A stretch of DNA of 15,473 nt, taken from the NCBI GenBank assembly GCA_905206195.1, contig CAJLGN010000006.1:1-15473 (forward strand). The letters are read 5' to 3'. The translations under genes were made by a program, and so were the position numbers. This DNA is from an uncultured Roseburia sp. (GTDB lineage Bacteria > Bacillota > Clostridia > Lachnospirales > Lachnospiraceae). Of the stretch, positions 6,924 to 14,773 are shown in pieces. The notes under the pieces are model-generated. The model searched no databases and had not been told where the DNA came from. It saw only the letters and a list, made by a program, of their open reading frames with translations. Every line of letters starts with the position of its first letter. Position 1 is the first letter of the stretch.

Positions 6924-6968
6924 AAAGATCAGAGAGCGCTCTATGGCGCTCGATCTTTATCTCTTTTG
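6924..6968 (+). terminator. Bidirectional terminator shared by the anti-sigma gene and pyrI
   Basis: AAAGATC (6924-6930) pairs with GATCTTT (6952-6958), and GAGCGC (6934-6939) pairs with GCGCTC (6946-6951), leaving a 3-nt bulge and a 6-nt loop. A T-rich tract (6960-6967) follows on the plus strand. The hairpin overlaps the pyrI stop codon (6957-6959), so it lies at the meeting point of two converging genes. On the minus strand the T tract is only TTT. Confidence 0.7.
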
Positions 6969-7394
6969 TTGAGAGCGATATTTCTCTTCACAGTATTTGC
7001 AGCGATACGTCTCCCGCTCCTCGTCGGTCAGCAGGAAAATCTGATCCAGTTCCTGTTCGATGGAGGTGATACAGCGGGGATTTTTGCAGAAGATAACATT
7101 TTTCACCTCTTTGGGAAGATGCAGCTCTTTTTTCTCAAAAATCTGATCGTCTTTGATGACGTTCACGGTGATATTGTGATCGATGAAGCCGAGAATATCG
7201 AGGTCCAGCGCCTCGATGGAACACTCTACTTTTAAAATATCTTTTTTGCCCATCTTGTTGCTTCTGGCGTTCTTGATGATGGCGACGGTGCAGTCCAGCT
7301 GGTCCAATTTCAGGTCATGGTAGATCTGCAGGCTCATTCCCGGTTGGATGTGATCCAACACAAATCCCTCGTGGATTCCACTGATATTTAACAT
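6957..7394 (-). CDS. pyrI: Aspartate carbamoyltransferase regulatory subunit
   Basis: A 145-residue protein. In the family it binds the allosteric nucleotides CTP, UTP and ATP and links catalytic trimers in the ATCase holoenzyme, giving feedback control of the first committed step of pyrimidine synthesis. The N-terminal allosteric domain includes GFVLDHIQPG and NARSNKMGKKDILKVE. The C-terminal zinc domain has C103-x4-C108 and C132-x2-C135, the four ligands that hold the catalytic subunit. Length is near the usual 150. The frame stays open 54 codons further upstream (to 7556), but the start at 7394 is chosen because PyrI homology begins there and GGAG lies 6 nt before it. The gene is 191 nt downstream of pyrB on the same strand, an unusually long gap for this pair. 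Confidence 0.96.
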   Translation of the reverse strand: MLNISGIHEGFVLDHIQPGMSLQIYHDLKLDQLDCTVAIIKNARSNKMGKKDILKVECSIEALDLDILGFIDHNITVNVIKDDQIFEKKELHLPKEVKNVIFCKNPRCITSIEQELDQIFLLTDEERETYRCKYCEEKYRSQQKR

Positions 7395-7585
7395 AATAAT
7401 CTCCAATCTTGCGGATGTTTCAAACAAAAAGTACATGACTCGTGCTCTTCGATCTTGGAACAAAAATACCTCGGCGCAAACTCGACTTTGGTTTATTTTT
7501 GTTTCAGCGATACGGAATATGCCGGAAGTGTATTGGGTTTGGGGCATCCACATCATTTTATATACGATTTGCGGAAGCGTACAAA
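7395..7585 (-). repeat. Structured spacer between pyrB and pyrI, candidate inserted repeat element
   Basis: A 191-bp gap with no convincing gene. AACAAAAATACC (7459-7470) pairs with GGTTTATTTTTGTT (7490-7503) as a 12-bp stem with a 2-nt bulge. A near copy of the same A-rich arm, AACAAAAAGTAC (7423-7434), could compete for the 7490-7503 arm. A second loose direct repeat links 7439-7458 and 7470-7491 (both start CTCG, contain TCGA and end TTGG). The composition differs from the flanking genes. It may be a small dispersed element or a regulatory RNA; the sequence alone does not decide. Confidence 0.4.
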
Positions 7586-8506
7586 TTAACCCACGTGAAT
7601 TTCAAGCAGTGTCAGAATCAGCGCCATGCGGACATAGACGCCGTACTGTGCCTGCCGAAAGTAGGCGGCTCTTGGGTCGTCGTCGACCTCGACAGAGATC
7701 TCGTTGACGCGCGGCAGGGGATGGAGTACCAGCATATCCTCTTTGGCGAGCTCCATTTTGGACTTGTCCAGTGTGTAGTAGTCTTTCAGGCGGACATAGT
7801 CCTCCTCGTTGAAGAAGCGCTCCTTCTGCACGCGCGTCATATATAAAATATCAAGGTCCGGCATCGTTTCCTCCAGCCGCTCTAGTTCCGTGAAGGGAAT
7901 CTTGTGCGCGGTGAGTACATCCTCCTTGATATAGCTTGGAATCCGAAGCTCCTCCGGGGAGATCAGTGTGAAGCGAATCCCGGGGTAGCGGATGAGCGCG
8001 TTGATCAGAGAGTGCACGGTGCGCCCGAATTTTAAATCACCGCACAGTCCGATCGTCAGATCGCATAGCTGCCCCTTTAAGGAGCGGATGGTGAGTAGAT
8101 CGGTGAGGGTCTGGGTAGGGTGTTGATGACCGCCGTCGCCGGCATTGATGACTGGAATCAAGGATTTCTGGGAGGCGACGAGGGGAGCTCCCTCCTTTGG
8201 GTGACGCATAGCGCAAATATCTGCATAGGAGGAAATGACGCGAATGGTATCGGAGACGCTCTCTCCCTTGGAAGCGGAACTGGAATCCGCGCTGGAGAAG
8301 CCTAAGATGGAACCGCCCAGATTTAACATGGCGGCCTCGAAGCTGAGTCTTGTGCGAGTGCTCGGCTCGTAAAAACAGGTTGCGAGCTTTTTGCCGTCAC
8401 ATGCGTGTGCATACTTGGCAGGGTACTTCTCGATATCATCGGCGAGGTCCAAAAGCCTGTCCAATTCATCGACGGAGAAGTCCAATGGGCTCATTAAATG
8501 ACGCAT
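7586..8506 (-). CDS. pyrB: Aspartate carbamoyltransferase catalytic subunit
   Basis: A 306-residue enzyme that joins carbamoyl phosphate and L-aspartate to give N-carbamoyl-aspartate and phosphate, in the cytoplasm. The carbamoyl phosphate loop STRTR is at 49-53, HPTQ at 129-132 and HPLPR at 262-266, all intact. The length is typical (about 305-310). The start ATG at 8506 is set by a strong AAGGAGG a few bases upstream; an in-frame start at 8539 would add 11 residues with no SD. It is the first gene of the pyrB-pyrI unit. A promoter lies at 8575-8603. No PyrR-type attenuator was seen in the leader of about 60 nt. Confidence 0.98.
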   Translation of the reverse strand: MRHLMSPLDFSVDELDRLLDLADDIEKYPAKYAHACDGKKLATCFYEPSTRTRLSFEAAMLNLGGSILGFSSADSSSASKGESVSDTIRVISSYADICAMRHPKEGAPLVASQKSLIPVINAGDGGHQHPTQTLTDLLTIRSLKGQLCDLTIGLCGDLKFGRTVHSLINALIRYPGIRFTLISPEELRIPSYIKEDVLTAHKIPFTELERLEETMPDLDILYMTRVQKERFFNEEDYVRLKDYYTLDKSKMELAKEDMLVLHPLPRVNEISVEVDDDPRAAYFRQAQYGVYVRMALILTLLEIHVG

Positions 8507-8574
8507 ATTAATCCTCCTTATAAACAAAACCTGATTCATTAGAAAAACAATCTATGTCCGCAGACATTTTTACT

Positions 8575-8603
8575 ATCATATAATAATCATAGGGCAAATT
8601 CAA
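8575..8603 (-). promoter_or_regulatory. Sigma-A promoter of pyrB-pyrI
   Basis: Read on the minus strand: -35 TTGAAT (8603-8598), 17-bp spacer, -10 TATGAT (8580-8575). The predicted start is near 8568. The transcript would begin with a small hairpin, ATGTC/GACAT with a 4-nt loop (8567-8554), which could protect the 5' end. Confidence 0.65.
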
Positions 8604-8795
8604 GGGTAAAAATATTTACACGCGAATTCACAAAAAATGTTGTGTTTGCGCTATATTACAGGCAAAAGAAAGTGTTTTCAGACATTTTTTGCTTACGCTG
8701 CTGCGCGGGGAAAAGCAGATCCCAATTCAGCGCGCGAAGGAGAGCAGGGACTGTCCGTGAAAGATATCCCGGCGTGAAATGGGAGAAGGTGGAAG
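8604..8795. other. Intergenic stretch upstream of pyrB with no recognised gene
   Basis: No gene or known RNA was recognised. An open frame on the plus strand (8642-8890) has no Shine-Dalgarno and runs antisense into the next gene, so it was not called. An 11-bp direct repeat CAGACATTTTT occurs at 8561-8571 and 8679-8689; the first copy lies in the pyrB leader hairpin. Confidence 0.4.
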
Positions 8796-8825
8796 AAAAG
8801 AGGGTGCTGGGCGCCCTCTATTTTT
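8796..8825. terminator. Hairpin terminator overlapping the stop of the PF06541-type gene
   Basis: AGAGGGTGC (8799-8807) pairs with GCGCCCTCT (8811-8819), 9 bp with one G-U and a 3-nt loop. On the minus strand it is followed by TTT-C-TT, and on the plus strand by A-TTTTT (8820-8825). The TAG stop of the minus-strand gene is at 8820-8818, inside the stem. It most probably ends that gene; the better T tract on the plus strand would also block reading into it from the other side. Confidence 0.65.
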
Positions 8826-9219
8826 GGGGGTCTGACCGCATAAGAATTCGCTCAAACAAGAGCCCTGCCGCCATCCAAAACGGCGCGTAGTCCAGGCGGA
8901 TGACGCCGTCGATGTTCGCTTTCGCGCCGCTGTAATCCCAGGGGCACATATGGTGTTTTTTTAGGAGCGTTCCAGTGAGATATTCGCAGGAGAAGATGCC
9001 CACGGAGTAGACTGCGCCGCGCAGAAGAGCGGGAAGACCACGGATAACCCGGTAGACGGGGCGGATGCAAGCCGCCATCCCGTAGATGGGAAACATCCAC
9101 ACGGAGGTCTGCCCGATCAGGCGTCCGTCTCGCCGCAGCAGGGAACCGGCGGAGGTGAAGAGGATCTCCATGCACCATCCAGTCAATCCGCAGATAAAAA
9201 AATTTCGTCCGATGTTCAT
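8818..9219 (-). CDS. Putative ABC-transporter type IV (PF06541, CmpB-like) membrane protein
   Basis: A 133-residue integral membrane protein. Patterns typical of the PF06541 family appear in order: GLTGWCMEILFTS (11-23), TSVWMFPIYG (38-47), CEYLTGTLLKK (78-88), CPWDYSG (92-98) and LDYAPFW (109-115). Hydrophobic segments lie at about 5-22, 38-52, 66-84 and 111-125. In spite of the family name, transport activity has not been shown for such small members, and no ABC ATPase gene is near. The start ATG at 9219 has AAAGG 9 nt upstream; a TTG at 9228 in the same frame would touch that SD. It is transcribed alone, divergent from the murE gene. Confidence 0.8.
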   Translation of the reverse strand: MNIGRNFFICGLTGWCMEILFTSAGSLLRRDGRLIGQTSVWMFPIYGMAACIRPVYRVIRGLPALLRGAVYSVGIFSCEYLTGTLLKKHHMCPWDYSGAKANIDGVIRLDYAPFWMAAGLLFERILMRSDPQK

Positions 9220-9347
9220 TTTTTTCAACCTTTCTTGCCATCCCAGGCGCGATGTATGTCATAGCTTTTTGTGTGCTGCGCAAAATTTGATACTGTCAGT
9301 ATGCCCTGATTTTTTCTGAAAAATTCCTTAAATAAAAGCGGGATAAC

Positions 9348-9376
9348 TTGTAAATCGACATCATCTGGCATATAAT
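9348..9376 (+). promoter_or_regulatory. Sigma-A promoter of the murE gene
   Basis: -35 TTGTAA (9348-9353), 17-bp spacer, -10 TATAAT (9371-9376, perfect). The predicted start is near 9383, leaving a short leader of about 22 nt before the ATG at 9406. Confidence 0.8.
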
Positions 9377-9405
9377 AAAAAAAGCATATTCGACATAGGG
9401 GCAGG

Positions 9406-10974
9406 ATGCAGCTAGAGCGATTGCTATCACATATTACATATGAAAGCGTGCAGGGAAGCCAGACGCGGGAGGTGACGGATATCTGTTACCATTCCGGAAA
9501 AGTGAGAGAGGGCTCCCTGTTTGTTTGCTTAAAAGGGTTCCAGACGGATGGGCATGATTATCTGCCGGACGCTCTCCAGCGGGGGGCTGTCGTGGTGGTG
9601 CTTGAGATGGGAAGCGTGGTATTTGCAGGGGGAGACTGTCTTTTGTACACAGAGCACTCCTGTATCCGCGCCTCGGAGATGACCGGCAAATGGGGGACGA
9701 CGGTGCTTTTTGTCGCGGATACGAGGGCGGCGCTCGCGCAGCTCTCGGCAGCGTTTTTTGATTATCCTGCAAGGAAACTTAAGATGGTGGGAATCACCGG
9801 GACGAAGGGCAAGACGACAACGGCATTTCTGACTGTGTCCATCCTGCGGGCAGCCGGCTTTCGTCCAGGCTGGATTGGGACAGTATCGATTTATAATGGC
9901 AGGGAGGAGATTTCTGCTGTACATACCACACCGGAGGCGTATGAATTGCAGCGCTGTCTCAGCGAGATGGTGGAGAATGGGTGTGACTGTTGTGTGATGG
10001 AGGTGTCCTCCCAGGGAATCAAGATGCAGCGGGTGGAGGGGATACAGTATGACATCGGCGTGTTTTTGAACATCGAGCCGGATCATATCGGAGAGGGCGA
10101 GCACGCTTCTTTCGCGGAGTATTTGCACTGTAAGAGCAGACTTTTTTCCCAGTGTAGAGTTGGAATTGCAAATCGGGATGACGGGCATTTTGACAGGATC
10201 GTGAGCGGACATACCTGCCCGGTGGAGACTTTTTCCATCCGGTATCCCTCCGATAGAATGGCGTCTGGGATCGTTTTTTCTATGGAGCGTGGGCAGTTGT
10301 CATGTCGGTTTGTGGCGACGGACGGAAGGTGGATTCTGCCGCTTTCCATGGAACTGCCCGGCGAGTTTAATGTCTACAATGCGCTGGCGGCGGTCTCTGT
10401 AGCGGCACATTTTAAGGCGGGGGCCGCTGCAGTGCGAAGGGGACTTGCCATGGCGAAAATTCCGGGGCGGTGCGAGAATGTCAGTCCATCGGGGCAGTAT
10501 GTGTTGTTGCTGGATTATGCACACAACGAGATGAGCCTTAAGAACTTGCTCGAGACGCTGCGGGAGTTTCGTCCCAAGCGCCTTGTCGTGGTGTTTGGTT
10601 GCGGGGGAACCCGTTCCCACCTGCGGCGTGGGCGGATGGGGGAGACGGCAGGCCATCTTGCCGATCTTGCAGTGCTCACCTCCGACAACCCCAGATGGGA
10701 GGAACCCGAGGCGATTTTGGATGATATTGAGGCGGGAATCAAGGGAACCGGGGGCGCGTATGTGCGGATCGCAGACCGCGGGGAAGCCGTGCGCTACGCC
10801 ATCGCGCAGGCGAGAGAGGGAGATATCATTGTTCTGGCTGGAAAGGGCCATGAGGGATATCAGGAGATCCGCGGGGTAAAATATCCGATGAGTGAGTATG
10901 ACCTGATCTCCGCCGCGTGCGAGGTCCAAGATAAGGAGCCTGGGGCGGGAGCGCAGCCCGGCGGAGTAAAATAA
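9406..10974 (+). CDS. murE: UDP-N-acetylmuramoyl-tripeptide synthetase, MurE type
   Basis: A 522-residue ATP-dependent Mur ligase that should add the third amino acid to UDP-MurNAc-L-Ala-D-Glu in the cytoplasm. The N-terminal UDP-binding domain is about 1-125; the ATP loop TGTKGKTTT is at 131-139; the C-terminal domain carries FGCGGTRSHLRRGRMG and the motif DNPR at 427-430, which in known MurE enzymes selects meso-diaminopimelate over lysine. GKGHE at 479-483 also fits. Two deviations: the N-terminal domain has roughly 20 extra residues between about 68 and 103, and the usual DYAHTPDS reads DYAHNEMS. This form resembles a second MurE paralogue found in some Clostridia, so it may not be the only murE in the genome. 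SD is AGGGG 4 nt before the ATG. No other mur genes are adjacent. Confidence 0.9.
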   Translation: MQLERLLSHITYESVQGSQTREVTDICYHSGKVREGSLFVCLKGFQTDGHDYLPDALQRGAVVVVLEMGSVVFAGGDCLLYTEHSCIRASEMTGKWGTTVLFVADTRAALAQLSAAFFDYPARKLKMVGITGTKGKTTTAFLTVSILRAAGFRPGWIGTVSIYNGREEISAVHTTPEAYELQRCLSEMVENGCDCCVMEVSSQGIKMQRVEGIQYDIGVFLNIEPDHIGEGEHASFAEYLHCKSRLFSQCRVGIANRDDGHFDRIVSGHTCPVETFSIRYPSDRMASGIVFSMERGQLSCRFVATDGRWILPLSMELPGEFNVYNALAAVSVAAHFKAGAAAVRRGLAMAKIPGRCENVSPSGQYVLLLDYAHNEMSLKNLLETLREFRPKRLVVVFGCGGTRSHLRRGRMGETAGHLADLAVLTSDNPRWEEPEAILDDIEAGIKGTGGAYVRIADRGEAVRYAIAQAREGDIIVLAGKGHEGYQEIRGVKYPMSEYDLISAACEVQDKEPGAGAQPGGVK

Positions 10975-11047
10975 TGAAAGAAAAGAAATCGTTCACGGGT
11001 CAGCCAAAGCGCGGTTCTGGTCGCGCAGTGGACAGGAAGGTGGGAAG

Positions 11048-13285
11048 ATGGCGGAGTACGCGCGAGTCATTGTTGATATTTCACAGGAAAAACTGGATAA
11101 GACATTCGACTACCGGATCCCGGAGCGGTTAAAGGATGAGGTGATCATCGGCATACAGGTCTATATTCCGTTTGGGAGTCGGCACATCACAGGCTACGTG
11201 GTGGAGTTGACGGACGCGGTGGACTACGATGTGGAGAAGATAAAAGACATCGCCGATATCGTGCGGGAGAGCATTCCCATCGAATCTCATCTGATCGCGC
11301 TGGCTGGATGGATGCGGCAAAATTACGGGGGGACAATGAACCATGCCTTAAAGACGGTCATTCCCATCCGGGAAAAGAGAAAGAGCCTCGAGAAAAAAAG
11401 AGTGAGGCTGGCGCTCCATCCCGTGGAAGCGAAGAATCAGTTGGCAGAGTATGAGCGAAAAAAAAACACGGCGCGGGCGAGGCTTCTTGCAGCGCTGATC
11501 GAACAGAGGGAGCTGGACTGGAGCGTGATCACCGGAAAGCTGGGCGTCACTGGCAGGGTGATGAACGCCATGGAGGCGCAGGGAATTTTAAAGGTTATTC
11601 GGGAGACGGCATACCGCAATCCGGTCGGGCATTACGAGCAGAAAGATTATGTGCGGACCTTAAATGAGGAGCAGAGCCGGGTGGTTGAGCGAGTGCTTTC
11701 CGATTACGATGCGGGAGTGAAAAAGACCTATCTGTTAAAGGGGGTCACCGGGAGCGGCAAGACAGAGGTGTATATGGAGTTGATCGCGCATGTCACTGCA
11801 CAGAAAAGGCAGGCGATTGTGCTGATTCCGGAGATTGCGCTGACCTATCAGACTGTGATGCGGTTTTATAACCGGTTCGGGGATCGCGTCTCGATCTTAA
11901 ATTCGAGAATGTCTCCGGGGGAGCGCTACGACCAGTTTGTCCGTGCAAAAAACGGGGAGATCGACATCATGATCGGACCGCGCTCTGCACTTTTTACCCC
12001 ATTTTTAAGTCTTGGATTGATCATTATCGACGAGGAGCACGAGGCTTCTTATAAGAGTGAGACAGTCCCGCGCTATCATGCGCGGGAGACGGCGATCGCC
12101 AGAGCGAGGATGACGGATGCGAGCGTCATTTTGGGATCTGCGACCCCGTCTGTCGAAAGCTTTTACAGGGCGAAGGCAGGGGAGTATGAGCTTCTCATCA
12201 TGAATCGCCGGGCGCGGGAGACGGCGCTCGCGGCGTGCGAGGTTGTGGATCTTCGCGAGGAGCTTAGGATGGGAAACCGCTCGATATTAAGTGCGCGTCT
12301 CACAGAGTTGATGGAGGACCGCCTGAGAAAGGGGCAGCAGATGATGCTCTTTTTAAACCGCCGTGGCATGGCAGGGTTTGTCTCTTGCAGAGCCTGTGGA
12401 CATGTGTTAAAATGTCCGCATTGCGATGTTTCTTTGAGTCAGCATACAGGAGGGCGGATGATCTGCCACTATTGCGGACATGAGGAGCCGCAGCCAACGG
12501 AATGCCCGGCCTGCGGTTCGAGGTATATCAGCGGATTTAGGGCGGGAACGGAGAAGATCGAGATGGTTGTGCGGGAGCGTTTTCCGCAGGCGCGGGTTCT
12601 TCGGATGGACATGGATACGACGAGGAGCAAGGAGAGCTACGAGCAGATATTATCCCGGTTTGCAAACCGGGAGGCGGATATTTTGATCGGCACGCAGATG
12701 ATTGTAAAAGGGCACGATTTTCCCCACGTGACGCTGGTGGGAGTGCTCGCGGCGGATTTGTCACTGCACGTTGCCGACTACCACGCGGCGGAGCGGACCT
12801 TTCAGCTGTTGACGCAGGCGGCAGGCAGAGCGGGGAGGGGGGATCTTCCCGGGGAGGTGGTCATCCAGACCTACGATCCGGAACATTATACGGTCGCCAC
12901 GGCCAGAGAGCAGGATTATGATGCGTTTTATGAGCGGGAGATCGAGTTTCGGCAGATGCTGTTCTACCCTCCTGTGGGGAATCTTCTGGTCATCCTGTGC
13001 GCCTCACGTGCCCCGGAGCAAGCGGCTGAGGGCGCGCGCGGTCTCGCGGAGCAGATTGACGTCATGGTGGGGGGGATGTCCGATGAGAAGGTCTATCGGA
13101 TTGGTCCCGCCGACGCGTCTGTCGCGAAGGTGAATGATGTTTATAAAAAAGTAATTTATTTAAAGACAAAAAATTACGGCACACTGGTAAAAATAAAGGA
13201 TATGGCGGAGGTGTTTGTCCGGGACAATAAAGATTACAAGGATGTGGTCATCCAGTTTGATTTTAACCCGGCAGGTGGTTTCTGA
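11048..13285 (+). CDS. priA: Primosomal protein N' (replication restart helicase PriA)
   Basis: A 745-residue superfamily 2 DNA helicase that recognises stalled or collapsed forks and loads the replicative helicase. The N-terminal 3'-DNA-binding domain is about 1-105. Walker A GVTGSGKT is at 232-239 and the DEEH box at 328-331. Eight cysteines for two zinc ions are all present (C447, C450, C456, C459, C473, C476, C486, C489). The helicase C-terminal lobe follows, with QAAGRAGRG, and then the C-terminal domain. Length is typical. AGGAAGG lies upstream of the ATG at 11048. It starts 73 nt after murE and is followed by def after 18 nt, so it heads or continues an operon. Confidence 0.98.
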   Translation: MAEYARVIVDISQEKLDKTFDYRIPERLKDEVIIGIQVYIPFGSRHITGYVVELTDAVDYDVEKIKDIADIVRESIPIESHLIALAGWMRQNYGGTMNHALKTVIPIREKRKSLEKKRVRLALHPVEAKNQLAEYERKKNTARARLLAALIEQRELDWSVITGKLGVTGRVMNAMEAQGILKVIRETAYRNPVGHYEQKDYVRTLNEEQSRVVERVLSDYDAGVKKTYLLKGVTGSGKTEVYMELIAHVTAQKRQAIVLIPEIALTYQTVMRFYNRFGDRVSILNSRMSPGERYDQFVRAKNGEIDIMIGPRSALFTPFLSLGLIIIDEEHEASYKSETVPRYHARETAIARARMTDASVILGSATPSVESFYRAKAGEYELLIMNRRARETALAACEVVDLREELRMGNRSILSARLTELMEDRLRKGQQMMLFLNRRGMAGFVSCRACGHVLKCPHCDVSLSQHTGGRMICHYCGHEEPQPTECPACGSRYISGFRAGTEKIEMVVRERFPQARVLRMDMDTTRSKESYEQILSRFANREADILIGTQMIVKGHDFPHVTLVGVLAADLSLHVADYHAAERTFQLLTQAAGRAGRGDLPGEVVIQTYDPEHYTVATAREQDYDAFYEREIEFRQMLFYPPVGNLLVILCASRAPEQAAEGARGLAEQIDVMVGGMSDEKVYRIGPADASVAKVNDVYKKVIYLKTKNYGTLVKIKDMAEVFVRDNKDYKDVVIQFDFNPAGGF

Positions 13286-13303
13286 CGCAGAATGGAGGAT
13301 GAA

Positions 13304-13783
13304 ATGGCACTTAGGACAATCAGAGTACAGGGGGATCCTGTATTGACCAAAAAATGCAGGGAGATTTCTGAGATTACACCGAAGATCAAAGAACTTGCGG
13401 CAGATATGATCGACACGATGTACGAGGCGAACGGCGTCGGTCTCGCGGGACCGCAGGTCGGCGTGCTAAAGAGGATCGTGGTCATCGATGTGGGAGAGGG
13501 GCCCATGGTGATGATCAATCCGGTGATTCTGGAGGCATCCGGGGAGCAGACCGGGGATGAGGGATGCTTAAGCCTTCCAGGGAAGGCGGGGACTGTCACC
13601 AGACCCAATTATGTCAAGGCGCGAGCGTTCAATGAGAATATGGAAGAATTTGAGATTGAGGGGACAGAACTCCTGGCGCGCGCCATCTGCCACGAGCTGG
13701 ATCATCTGGATGGGCATATGTACACGGAGCTGGTGGAGGGAGCTATCCACGATGTCAATTACGAGCAGGAGGCGGAGGATTAA
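13304..13783 (+). CDS. def: Peptide deformylase
   Basis: A 159-residue metalloenzyme that removes the N-formyl group from new polypeptides as they leave the ribosome. The three family motifs are present: GVGLAGPQ (44-51; usually GxGLAAxQ, so one Ala is Gly and the next is Pro), EGCLSLPG (86-93) and HELDH (130-134). Metal ligands are C88, H130 and H134, and E131 is the catalytic acid/base. The start ATG at 13304 lies 5 nt after GGAGG; an ATG at 13292 is in frame but overlaps this SD. fmt, for the opposite reaction, follows after 31 nt, the usual order in Firmicutes. Confidence 0.97.
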   Translation: MALRTIRVQGDPVLTKKCREISEITPKIKELAADMIDTMYEANGVGLAGPQVGVLKRIVVIDVGEGPMVMINPVILEASGEQTGDEGCLSLPGKAGTVTRPNYVKARAFNENMEEFEIEGTELLARAICHELDHLDGHMYTELVEGAIHDVNYEQEAED

Positions 13784-13814
13784 GCCTTTTTCTGGATCGA
13801 TATGGAGGTAATTT

Positions 13815-14750
13815 ATGCGGGTTATATTTATGGGAACGCCGGATTTCGCGGTTGGAACACTCGAGGAGATCATAGCGGCGGGGCATGAGGTCGCGCTTGT
13901 GGTGTCACAGCCGGACAAGGCGGTGGGGCGGAGCAAGGCGCTTCGGTACACCCCGGTAAAAGCCTGTGCCATCGCGCACAGCATTGAGGTGTATCAGCCG
14001 GAGAAAGTGAGAGATCCAGCGTGCATCGAATATCTGAGAGGGTATCAGCCGGATATCATCATCGTCGAAGCTTTTGGGCAGATTATCCCGAAAGCCATTC
14101 TTGATATACCGCGCTATGGATGTGTGAATGTGCACGCTTCGCTGCTCCCAAAGTACCGCGGTGCAGCGCCCATTCAGTGGGCTGTCATCGACGGGGAGGC
14201 GGTGACCGGAGTCACGACAATGCGCATGGATGAGGGGCTGGATACCGGGGATATGATTCTGAAGCGGGAGATTGTTCTCGCGGAGGACGAGACGGGCGGA
14301 AGTCTCTTTGACCGCCTGGCTGAGGTGGGGGCAAAGCTCTGTGTGGAGACGATGGCGGCGATCGAGGATGGAACCGCTGTGTACACGCCGCAGGATTCAT
14401 CGCAGGCGACTCACACGGCAAAGATTCAAAAGGAGCTTGGGAGCATCGACTGGACAAAGGATGCGAGGAGTATTGAGTGCCTGATTCGGGGGCTGAATCC
14501 GTGGCCGAGCGCCTACACTCGATTTTTTGATAAAACCTTAAAGATCTGGAAGGCAAAAGCGGTTTTTGGCGAGTCGCAGGCGGCGCCTGGCTGCATCGTG
14601 AAAGTGGAGCGGGAGCGGTTTTTTGTGCAGACCGGAGACGGACTTTTGGAGATTTCCGAGTTGCAGTTGCAAGGGAAAAAGCGCATGGCGGTCGAGGCTT
14701 TTTTGAACGGTTGCACAGTCGAAGAAGGAACTTGTTTCAAACGTGGATAG
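13815..14750 (+). CDS. fmt: Methionyl-tRNA formyltransferase
   Basis: A 311-residue enzyme that transfers a formyl group from 10-formyl-tetrahydrofolate to Met-tRNA(fMet) for initiation. The N-terminal Rossmann domain contains the loop SLLPKYRGAAPIQW (109-122) and the catalytic N105, H107 and D143 (matching N106, H108 and D144 of E. coli). The C-terminal tRNA-binding beta-barrel domain starts near residue 205. The start ATG has GGAGGT 6 nt upstream. It sits between def and the yugP-like gene with gaps of 31 and 23 nt, fitting one transcript. Confidence 0.98.
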   Translation: MRVIFMGTPDFAVGTLEEIIAAGHEVALVVSQPDKAVGRSKALRYTPVKACAIAHSIEVYQPEKVRDPACIEYLRGYQPDIIIVEAFGQIIPKAILDIPRYGCVNVHASLLPKYRGAAPIQWAVIDGEAVTGVTTMRMDEGLDTGDMILKREIVLAEDETGGSLFDRLAEVGAKLCVETMAAIEDGTAVYTPQDSSQATHTAKIQKELGSIDWTKDARSIECLIRGLNPWPSAYTRFFDKTLKIWKAKAVFGESQAAPGCIVKVERERFFVQTGDGLLEISELQLQGKKRMAVEAFLNGCTVEEGTCFKRG

Positions 14751-14773
14751 AATGGTAGAAAGGATGGTTTGGT

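Noticed and set aside
7395..7556. N-terminal extension of PyrI by 54 residues
   Set aside because: PyrI homology starts at 7394 with a good SD there; the extension has no family match and comes from the structured spacer.
8642..8890. 82-codon ORF on the plus strand upstream of the PF06541-type gene
   Set aside because: No Shine-Dalgarno, runs antisense into a convincing gene and through a terminator hairpin; Arg/Ser-rich composition suggests non-coding.
9310..9328. Small A/T-rich palindrome (ATTTTT-TCTG-AAAAAT) in the divergent promoter region
   Set aside because: Too short and A/T-rich to call an operator or terminator without further evidence.
9529..10212. 227-codon minus-strand frame within murE
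   Set aside because: Shadow of a well-supported gene; no start signal or domain seen.
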